NCBI GenBank assembly: GCA_041390905.1
Contig: JAWKPA010000015.1
Span: forward strand, 372,001-436,000
Length of the DNA stretch: 64,000 nt
Direction: 5' to 3'
Source: JACKCD01 sp041390905
GTDB lineage: Bacteria > Chloroflexota > Anaerolineae > Promineifilales > Promineifilaceae
Shown: piece after piece, positions 57,715 through 64,000 of the stretch
How the letters are laid out: each line of letters opens with the position of its first letter
Numbering within the stretch: the stretch's first letter is position 1
Program-made: the position numbers and the translations under genes
Notes under the pieces: generated by a model
What the model was told of the DNA's origin: nothing
Databases searched by the model: none
What the model saw: the letters and a program-made list of their open reading frames with translations, nothing else

Positions 57715-57740
57715 GCACATCTTGATTTTCTACACACATA

Positions 57741-58754
57741 CTACAGGTCAGGAATACTCCGTTGCAGCACAGGCAACTCCGCCAATGCCTTACCTGCACC
57801 CAGAGCCGTACACGCAATTGGATTATCTGCTACATACGCCGGAACCCCTGTTTCCTGTGTCAACAGCACGTCAATTTCCCGCAGCAGCGCCCCACCGCCC
57901 GTTAACGCCATACCCCGGTCAATAATGTCCGAAGCCAGCTCTGGCGGCGTTTTTGCCAGCACTGTCCGCACAACGTTCACAATGGCCGCCAGCGGTTCGC
58001 TAATGGCCTCAACTACCTCATCCGAAGTAATCGTAATCGTTTTGGGCAAGCCGGCCACCTGATCACGCCCTTGCACCTGCATGTCCAGCCGTTCATCCAG
58101 CGGCACGGCGGCACCAATTTTGATTTTAATTGCTTCAGCCGTTGGCTCACCCACCACCAGGTTATACTTCTTGCGGATATAGGCGATAATCGCCTCATCC
58201 AGCCGCACCCCGCCAACACGCACCGATTCGGCACACACGATGCCGTTCATGGAGACAACGGCCGCTTCTGTCGAACCGCCGCCCATATCCACAACCATGT
58301 TGCCCGTAGGTGTGCCAACTGGCAGCCCTGCCCCAATTGCCGCCGCCAGCGGTTCCGGGATGAGATGCACTTCCCGCGCCCCGGCCGCCAACGCCGCCTC
58401 GCGTACCGCCCGGCGTTCCACGCTGGTCACGCCATATGGTACGCTAATCATTACAACCGGCCGGCGTAGGTGGAACCGGCCGGTTACTTTCCCAATGAAA
58501 TACTCCAGCATGCCCTGTGTCACGAAGTAATCGGCAATTACCCCATCACGCAGCGGGCGCATCACCTCAATTTCGTCTGGTGTGCGGCCGTACATTTCAC
58601 GGGCGGCACGACCAACTTCAACAATCACCGTCTTGTTACCATCTTCACGAATAGCAACAACGGCCGGTTCTTGAAGTACCACCCCACGCCCTTCATGCAC
58701 CAGGACGCTTACTGTACCCAAATCAATGGCAATATGCGGAGTAAAAAGTGCCAC
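57741..58754 (-). CDS. mreB: Rod-shape determining protein MreB
   Basis: The 337-residue actin-like protein has phosphate-1 IAIDLGTVSVLVHEGRG, phosphate-2 GNMVVDMGGGSTEAAVVSM and the adenosine motif DRGMALTGGGALLREIDVLL. MreB organises lateral cell-wall synthesis. The usual DLGTANT Asn-Thr is VS here, a small departure. It starts 3 bp after the atpC stop, so it is transcribed with the F1-ATPase genes. mreC/mreD are not present, which is unusual for mreB proper; MreB-like paralogues (Mbl) are an alternative. Confidence 0.9.
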   Translation of the reverse strand: MALFTPHIAIDLGTVSVLVHEGRGVVLQEPAVVAIREDGNKTVIVEVGRAAREMYGRTPDEIEVMRPLRDGVIADYFVTQGMLEYFIGKVTGRFHLRRPVVMISVPYGVTSVERRAVREAALAAGAREVHLIPEPLAAAIGAGLPVGTPTGNMVVDMGGGSTEAAVVSMNGIVCAESVRVGGVRLDEAIIAYIRKKYNLVVGEPTAEAIKIKIGAAVPLDERLDMQVQGRDQVAGLPKTITITSDEVVEAISEPLAAIVNVVRTVLAKTPPELASDIIDRGMALTGGGALLREIDVLLTQETGVPAYVADNPIACTALGAGKALAELPVLQRSIPDL

Positions 58755-58756
58755 AG

Positions 58757-59224
58757 CTAGTTATGATGCTCTTCGTATTCTGGCACGCTCATACCCGGCA
58801 TAGCCCGGCGACGTCCACGACGACGGCTGACATCAATGCGGATTTGCGCCCGACGCAGCGAAGCCTGAATTTGTGCATACCGTTCCGGATCTTCTGGAAC
58901 GCCTTCCTTCATAAACTGTTCAGCACGCGCCCGCGCTTGCTCGGCACGTGCCAGATCAATGTCATCAGCATGTTCGGCTGAGTCTGCAAGAACAATGATT
59001 TTATCTGGCTGCACTTCGGCAAAACCCCCGCCGATGGCAAAGTATAGCTCATCATCGCTATCTAATGGGCGCACCATCACTTCACCGTAGCCAAGTGTGG
59101 TTAGCAGTGCCGAATGGTTTGGTAAAACCCCCATTCGCCCTTCAGTACCGGGCAAACTGACGGATTTGACCTGCCCACTAAAAACAGACCGTTCCTGTGT
59201 GACAATATCGCATTGCATTGGCAT
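58757..59224 (-). CDS. atpC: F1-ATPase epsilon subunit
   Basis: The 155-residue protein has the beta-sandwich start MQCDIVTQERSVFSGQVKSV, the conserved SLPGTEGRMGVLPNHSALLT, and the C-terminal helical part (RAEQARARAEQFMKEG) with an Arg-rich end. It couples the rotor to F1 and can inhibit ATP hydrolysis. ATGs at 59224 and 59218 are possible. A GTAATCAG hairpin separates it from atpD. Confidence 0.93.
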   Translation of the reverse strand: MPMQCDIVTQERSVFSGQVKSVSLPGTEGRMGVLPNHSALLTTLGYGEVMVRPLDSDDELYFAIGGGFAEVQPDKIIVLADSAEHADDIDLARAEQARARAEQFMKEGVPEDPERYAQIQASLRRAQIRIDVSRRRGRRRAMPGMSVPEYEEHHN

Positions 59225-59236
59225 GATTTTGTCCAG

Positions 59237-59320
59237 TTATCGGTAATCGGTAATCGGTAATCAGTAATCAGTTCTTGAGGGTGACTGATTACTGATTATT
59301 GATCACTGATTACTGATTAC
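59237..59320. repeat. GTAATCAG-type hairpin repeat between atpD and atpC
   Basis: CGGTAATCGGTAATCGGTAA and TCAGTAATCAG, loop TTCTTGAGGGTG, then ACTGATTACTGATTATTGAT words. It ends on the atpD stop codon (TAG, 59322-59320). Confidence 0.85.
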
Positions 59321-60714
59321 TAAGCAGCGGCACGAAGCCGGGCTGCTTTTTCAACCGCATGGTCAATCGTTCCAACCATGTAGAACGCTTGCTCCGGCAA
59401 ATCATCATGCTTGCCGTCCAAAATCTCGCGGAAGCCACGTACCGTTTCTTTGGTTGGTACGTATTGCCCCTGTAGGCCGTGGAATTTCTCGGCTACAAAC
59501 ATGGGTTGACCCAGGAAGCGTTCAATTTTACGCGCCCGTGCCACCAGCAGTTTCTGGTCTTCGCTCAATTCGTCAATGCCCAGAATGGCAATGATGTCCT
59601 GCAAATCTTTGTAGGTCTGCAAAACCTGCTTGACCTCACGTGCTGTGCGGTAATGTTCGTCACCAACTACATCGGGCTGCAAGGCGCGGCTGGAGGACGA
59701 CAGCGGATCTACAGCGGGGAAGATACCTTTGGCAAACACACCGCGATCCAGCGTCAAGCTGGCGTCAATGTGGGCAAAGGTTGCCACAGGAGCGGGGTCG
59801 GAGTAGTCGTCGGCCGGCACGTAAATCGCTTGCAGCGACGTAATGGAGCCTTTCTTGGTTGAGGTAATACGCTCTTGCAGCGCACCCATCTCAGAAGCCA
59901 GGGTAGGTTGGTACCCCACCGCGCTAGGCATACGACCTAGGAGTGCCGACATTTCGGAGCCGGCCAATACGTAGCGGAAGATGTTGTCAATGAAGAGCAA
60001 CACGTCGCGCCCCTCATCGCGGAAATATTCGGCCATTGCCAGACCAGTCAAAGCCACGCGCAAGCGCACGCCGGGCGTTTCGTTCATCTGCCCGAACACC
60101 ATTGCCACGGATTCTTGCACGCCATATTCCTGCATTTCGTAATACAGGTCGGTGCCTTCACGAGTGCGTTCGCCTACGCCCGCGAAAATGGACACGCCTT
60201 CATGCTCACGCGCCACAGAACGGATGAGTTCCGCAATGGTAACGGTTTTGCCAGTTCCAGCACCGCCATAGATGCCGGTTTTACCACCCTTGATGAAGGG
60301 GGCGATGAGGTCAATGACCTTCATGCCGGTTTCAAAGGTTTCGATCTGGGTGCTTTGATCCTGAAATTTGGGTGCATCCCGGTGAATGGGGTAATAGGTA
60401 TCGGCGGTCGGGGTTTCGAGACCGTCAATGGCCTTGCCCGTTACGTCGAAAATGCGCCCCAGAGTAACGCGCCCTACAGGTACCATGATGGGGGCACCGG
60501 TTGATTCGACGGCCAGCCCACGGGGCAGGCCGTCAGTGGAACCCATTGCCACCGCACGCACCATACCGCCACCCAAGTGCTGCTGCACTTCGAGAACCAA
60601 GTTGCCGTCGGGGCCTTGTACATTGAGAGCCTCGAAGATTTTCGGCAATTCTTCCTTAGAAAATTCTACGTCTACAACCACGCCACGAATGGCGGAAATT
60701 TTGCCAGTAGCCAT
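59320..60714 (-). CDS. atpD: F1-ATPase beta subunit
   Basis: The 464-residue catalytic subunit has the P-loop GGAGTGKTVTIAELI (Thr in place of the more common Val), GERTREGTDLYYEM with the catalytic Glu-Arg region, DNIFRYVLAGSEMSALLGRM and the DELSEDQKL catch-region sequence. It forms the ATP-synthesising sites with the alpha subunit. Start ATG 60714; the length is standard. Its frame ends inside a repeat element, whose first base is part of the stop codon. Confidence 0.96.
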   Translation of the reverse strand: MATGKISAIRGVVVDVEFSKEELPKIFEALNVQGPDGNLVLEVQQHLGGGMVRAVAMGSTDGLPRGLAVESTGAPIMVPVGRVTLGRIFDVTGKAIDGLETPTADTYYPIHRDAPKFQDQSTQIETFETGMKVIDLIAPFIKGGKTGIYGGAGTGKTVTIAELIRSVAREHEGVSIFAGVGERTREGTDLYYEMQEYGVQESVAMVFGQMNETPGVRLRVALTGLAMAEYFRDEGRDVLLFIDNIFRYVLAGSEMSALLGRMPSAVGYQPTLASEMGALQERITSTKKGSITSLQAIYVPADDYSDPAPVATFAHIDASLTLDRGVFAKGIFPAVDPLSSSSRALQPDVVGDEHYRTAREVKQVLQTYKDLQDIIAILGIDELSEDQKLLVARARKIERFLGQPMFVAEKFHGLQGQYVPTKETVRGFREILDGKHDDLPEQAFYMVGTIDHAVEKAARLRAAA

Positions 60715-60781
60715 AATTCCTCCAAATCCAGAGGGGCAAGAAACGGCCTTGTTTTACAACCAGCCTCTTCGCCCAAAATTC

Positions 60782-61690
60782 CTATCCATCAGCCAAGGCC
60801 GCTGCCCCACCGACAATATCCAAAATCTCGTTTGTGATACTCGCTTGGCGTGCCTTATTACGTTCCAGCGTTAATATTTCAACCAGTTCACCCGCGTTAT
60901 CCGTTGCATTATTCATGGCAACCATACGCGCACTGTGTTCACTTGCCAAAGCCTCCAGCAGCGATTGATACACCTGTAGCTGCGTAAAGCGCGGCACGAT
61001 GACATCCAGCAACTCAGCCGGCCCTGGCTCATAGCTGTAGACCCGCTCGGAAACACCCGTTAAATCTACAGATGCCACATACTCCGACACCGCCATCCCT
61101 TCAAAATCCAGGGGTTTAAGCGGCAGCAGTTGTTTCACCGTTGGGCGGCGGCTAATCAGGTTAATAAAGTCCGTATAGGCCACGAACACCTCATCAACCG
61201 TGCCGTTGAGGTATTCATCTGTCACCAGCTTGGCAATAGGCGTCACATCCAGAATGGATGGTGAATCGGGCAAGCCATCAAAGGCAGCCACGACATTATA
61301 CCCACGCCGCACCATCAGGTCGCGGCCTTTGCGGCCAATGGCAATGATGCGTACCGGGATGTGAAGGGCACGCAGGAACTTTTCCGCCGTCGAGACAATG
61401 TTGGTGTTATACGCACCAGCTAGTCCACGATCACCCGTGATAAGAATGAGTGCCGCGCTTTTAATCTCGTTGCGAACCGTGAGCAGCGGATGCCCTGTAG
61501 AGCCAACGCCAGGCTGTGAGGCCAGGTTATTCAGGATTTCAAACGCCTTGCCCGCATATGCTCGCGTGGCTTCAACCTGCTTCTGCGCTTTTGACGCTTT
61601 TGAAGCAGAAACGGCCGCTAATGCGCTTGTGACCTGCGAAATATTTTTGATACTCTTGATTCGATTATTAAGTTCGCGTTCTGTAGCCAA
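60782..61690 (-). CDS. atpG: F1-ATPase gamma subunit
   Basis: The 302-residue central-stalk subunit has the N-terminal ELNNRIKSIKNISQVTSALA helix, the conserved ILITGDRGLAGAYNTNIV, and the C-terminal helix EHSARMVAMNNATDNAGELV followed by LERNKARQASITNEILDIVG. The start is ATG 61690. A hairpin repeat separates it from atpA upstream; the gap to atpD is 67 bp. Confidence 0.95.
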   Translation of the reverse strand: MATERELNNRIKSIKNISQVTSALAAVSASKASKAQKQVEATRAYAGKAFEILNNLASQPGVGSTGHPLLTVRNEIKSAALILITGDRGLAGAYNTNIVSTAEKFLRALHIPVRIIAIGRKGRDLMVRRGYNVVAAFDGLPDSPSILDVTPIAKLVTDEYLNGTVDEVFVAYTDFINLISRRPTVKQLLPLKPLDFEGMAVSEYVASVDLTGVSERVYSYEPGPAELLDVIVPRFTQLQVYQSLLEALASEHSARMVAMNNATDNAGELVEILTLERNKARQASITNEILDIVGGAAALADG

Positions 61691-61703
61691 GAGATACTCC
61701 CTT

Positions 61704-61788
61704 GTCGGTAATCGGTAATCGGTAATTAGTAAACAGTAATCGGTTGTCTACTGATACTGATTACTGTTTACTGATTACTGTTTACTGA
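61704..61788. repeat. GTAATCAG-type hairpin repeat between atpA and atpG
   Basis: GTCGGTAATCGGTAATCGGT and AATTAGTAAACAGTAATCGG words, short loop, then CTGATTACTGTTTACTGATT words. It abuts the atpA stop codon (61792-61790). Confidence 0.85.
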
Positions 61789-61789
61789 A

Positions 61790-63457
61790 CTAAGCAGACC
61801 AGCTCGCGCTAAAATCTTCTACAGCTTGTCGCAAGCTATCCTGAATATTGTCTGTCCAGGCACCCTTCTCCAAAATTGGCTTGCCAATTTCAGGATGGGC
61901 TGTGTCCATATAGCGCAGGAAATCATGCACCCAGGCATCCACTTTTGCTACTGGCACTTTATCCAAATAACCGCGAGACCCGGCAAAAATCATCATAACC
62001 TGATGATCCAGGCGAATGGGTTCATATTGGGGCTGCTTCAACAGTTCCATAAGACGCTCACCGCGAGACAACTGCCGTTGTGTTGAAGCGTCCAAATCCG
62101 AACCAAATTGAGCGAAAGCTGCCAATTCGCGGTACTGGGAGAGGTCGGCTTTCAAACCGCCCGCCACCTTACTCATCGCCCGCTTTTGCGCCGCGCTACC
62201 TACGCGAGAAACGGAGAGACCTGTGTTGATAGCCGGCCGTTGCCCCGCGTTAAAGAGGTCGGTTTCAAGGAAAATCTGGCCGTCGGTAATAGAAATAACG
62301 TTCGTCGGAATGTAGGCCGACACGTCACCTAACAGCGTTTCGATGATGGGAAGTGCCGTCAAGGAACCACCGGAGCCGGGGCGCTTCACCACTTCATATT
62401 TGTCTTTGTCGCCCAACGCCTCCAGCCCATGCTCGATGTGTTCATGGTCAAGGTTCCCAAAATAGAGTTTGCCATCAACCCCAACGGTATCGTTGGTGAC
62501 TTCCGTGCCTTTTTCCACAATGACAAACTCATCCCGCAGACGCACGGAACGTTCCAGCAAGGTGCTGTGGAGGGAGAAAATGTCGCCAGGATATGCTTCA
62601 CGACCGGGGGGACGGCGCAAGATGAGCGACATCTGCCGATAGGCCCAGGCGTGTTTGGAAAGGTCGTCGTAAATGACAAGGGCGTGTTTGCCTTGTTCCA
62701 TAAACGCCTCGCCAATGGCAGTCCCGGCATAGGGGGCAAAATATTGCAGAGGAGCGGGGTCAGACGCACCAGCGACGACAACGGTGGTGTATTCCATTGC
62801 CCCATATTTTTCTAGGGTGCTAACAACCTGGGCAACCTGCCCCACACGCTGCCCAATGGCAACGTAGATGCAGATCATGTCCCCACCCTTTTGGTTGATG
62901 ATGGTGTCGAGGCAAATGGCGGTTTTACCGGTTTGGCGGTCGCCAATGATCAACTCGCGCTGGCCGCGACCAATGGGGAACATGGCGTCAATGGCGAGAA
63001 TACCGGTTTGAACGGGGGTATCCACACCTTTACGCTCGATAACGCCGGGGGCTGTGCGCTGGATGGGCATAACGGCCGTTGCGTTAATCGGCCCTTTACC
63101 ATCCAGGGGCTGTCCAAGGGGGTCAACCACGCGACCAACCAGGGCATCGCCCACGGGAACGGACGCAATGCGCCCGGTGGCTCGAACTTCGTTGCCAACT
63201 TCAATGTCGGCATAATCGCCCATGATAACGACACCAACCGCTTCTGCTTGCAGGTCAAGTGCCAAACCGGCGGTACCATTACCAAATTGAACCAATTCAC
63301 CAGCTTTTACATCGGCCAAACCGCCAACGAGGGCAATACCATCATAAACGGCCGTTACCGTTCCAACACTGCGGGCTTCGACAACAGGGTTGAAGTCCTG
63401 AATTTGTTTCAGGAAAACATCAGCAATATTTTTGAAATCTGGGGCAAGGGTCGCCAT
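61790..63457 (-). CDS. atpA: F1-ATPase alpha subunit
   Basis: The 555-residue subunit has the P-loop GDRQTGKTAICLDTII, the conserved VYDDLSKHAWAYRQMSLILR and RPPGREAYPGDIFSLHSTLL, and the SVSRVGSAAQ(K) motif carrying the alpha arginine finger. It is about 40-50 residues longer than average, with the extra sequence at the C-terminus (HPEIGKPILEKGAWTDNIQD). Start ATG 63457 with AAGGAGG upstream. The usual atpH, F, E and B genes do not precede it in this window. Confidence 0.95.
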   Translation of the reverse strand: MATLAPDFKNIADVFLKQIQDFNPVVEARSVGTVTAVYDGIALVGGLADVKAGELVQFGNGTAGLALDLQAEAVGVVIMGDYADIEVGNEVRATGRIASVPVGDALVGRVVDPLGQPLDGKGPINATAVMPIQRTAPGVIERKGVDTPVQTGILAIDAMFPIGRGQRELIIGDRQTGKTAICLDTIINQKGGDMICIYVAIGQRVGQVAQVVSTLEKYGAMEYTTVVVAGASDPAPLQYFAPYAGTAIGEAFMEQGKHALVIYDDLSKHAWAYRQMSLILRRPPGREAYPGDIFSLHSTLLERSVRLRDEFVIVEKGTEVTNDTVGVDGKLYFGNLDHEHIEHGLEALGDKDKYEVVKRPGSGGSLTALPIIETLLGDVSAYIPTNVISITDGQIFLETDLFNAGQRPAINTGLSVSRVGSAAQKRAMSKVAGGLKADLSQYRELAAFAQFGSDLDASTQRQLSRGERLMELLKQPQYEPIRLDHQVMMIFAGSRGYLDKVPVAKVDAWVHDFLRYMDTAHPEIGKPILEKGAWTDNIQDSLRQAVEDFSASWSA

Positions 63458-63692
63458 GCACCAACCTCCTTGAATCAGTAATCAGTCATCAGTCAACAGG
63501 GAGCCATTCAGTTTCACAAAGACTATTGGTTTCTGTTGATAGTTATATTTACATACGGGTGTTTTGAATGAGCCAGCCACCAGACACAATCCGGCAACCT
63601 AGTAAAAATGTTAACCCAACTAGTGGCTTTTGTCCAATAATTCACAAATGCCGCCAGAGGCTAACGGCCACTTTACTTTCCTACCGCTTATT
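63458..63692. other. Region upstream of atpA
   Basis: It contains a short GTAATCAGTCATCAGTCAAC half repeat (63475-63497) but no atp gene. No clear promoter was identified. Confidence 0.5.
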
Positions 63693-64000
63693 TTACGCCA
63701 CTGTGACCAGAATGCGACCGGATTGCTGACCTTTTAATATTAGCTCGATTTCCGGGTCGAGTTCGTCCAGCGTGCGTTCCGTTGCCAGCGTTTCCAGATT
63801 AGGCAGCTTGTAGTCGGTGGCAATTTTGTGCCAAATGTGGGTGCGATAGGACAGATTGCACTCCACGGAGTCAATGCCATAGAGGGTGATACCGCGCAAA
63901 ATAAAAGGAAAGACGGTGGTGTCGAGTGCTGGCGAGGCGACCAGGCCGCAGCAAGTGACGGCTCCGCCATATTGGGTGGTCTTGAGGGCATTGACAAGAA
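63693..64000 (-). CDS. YhdH/AcuI-type quinone oxidoreductase, C-terminal part (5' end outside window)
   Basis: About 101 C-terminal residues are visible, reading ...LVNALKTTQYGGAVTCCGLV, FPFILRGITLYGIDSVECNL and ending GQQSGRILVTVA. The PFILRGVTLxGIDSV block is characteristic of the YhdH/AcuI (acrylyl-CoA reductase-like) medium-chain dehydrogenases that use NADPH. The catalytic and most of the nucleotide-binding parts lie beyond the window, so activity cannot be judged. It is on the same strand as, and upstream of, atpA. Confidence 0.85.
   Translation of the reverse strand, partial: LVNALKTTQYGGAVTCCGLVASPALDTTVFPFILRGITLYGIDSVECNLSYRTHIWHKIATDYKLPNLETLATERTLDELDPEIELILKGQQSGRILVTVA

Noticed and set aside
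59237..61788. Possible CRISPR-like arrays in the GTAATCAG stretches
   Set aside because: Repeat words are only 7-9 bp, run without unique spacers, and turn into their own complement, so they are hairpins and not CRISPR arrays.

Overview
The window looks like chromosomal DNA of a filamentous-type Chloroflexota bacterium, probably the Anaerolineae/Caldilineae side. This is inferred from gene content and not proven. Supporting points are the CdaA-CdaR pair, an FMN-riboswitch-linked NMT1-type (RibXY-like) importer, Rex, a Rieske/cytochrome b/dihaem cytochrome c operon, PMT_2-type membrane glycosyltransferases and MreB, with no LPS genes. No phage, insertion sequence with transposase, or CRISPR array was seen. 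Genes are densely packed on both strands, with many ATGA overlaps and frequent GTG/TTG starts.

Layout. 1-2.1 kb (-): DUF1028 protein (partial), Rid-family protein, HpaB-type flavin monooxygenase. 2.3-3.1 kb (+): small protein plus C39-like cysteine peptidase. 3.2-5.8 kb (+): polar amino-acid ABC importer. 5.9-9.9 kb: two SRPBCC proteins, PhaR and phasin (-), then an HTH/tandem-repeat protein and an SCP2 protein (+), a probable polyester or lipid granule module. 10-14.4 kb: lipoprotein, LysM protein, dGTPase, membrane protein. 14.5-22.8 kb (+): argF, a large TPR protein, cdaA-cdaR, der, and a THUMP-class RNA methyltransferase, followed by a SnoaL-like pseudogene and a TPR-GGDEF protein (-). 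25.0-28.2 kb (+): promoter, FMN riboswitch, terminator and a RibXY-like importer. 28.3-32 kb: DUF4349 lipoprotein, phosphoesterase, tsaE-tsaB-rimI. 32-41 kb: nucleotide-sugar epimerase, two PMT_2-type membrane proteins, an EptA-like sulfatase-fold enzyme and a secreted PGRP amidase (cell surface). 41-48 kb (+): geranylgeranyl-reductase-like enzyme, Lrp regulator, potABCD. 48-53.3 kb: small proteins and the bc-complex operon (-). 53.3-57.7 kb: tRNA-Val, dcd, argS, glycosyltransferase, rex. 57.7-63.5 kb (-): F1-ATPase genes atpA-G-D-C with mreB; then the C-terminal part of a YhdH/AcuI-type oxidoreductase.

The most unusual signal is not a gene. The 10-bp palindrome AACGGCCGTT occurs about 58 times by eye (about 0.06 expected at equal base frequencies). 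At many copies the local GC skew changes sign, G-rich on the 5' side and C-rich on the 3' side whichever strand is read. In addition, at least seven families of hairpin repeats built from short tandem words lie mostly just behind stop codons. One sits inside the variable arm of the FMN riboswitch, and two are embedded in frame in membrane-protein genes.

All counts, coordinates of short sites and family assignments were made by reading, without a database search.
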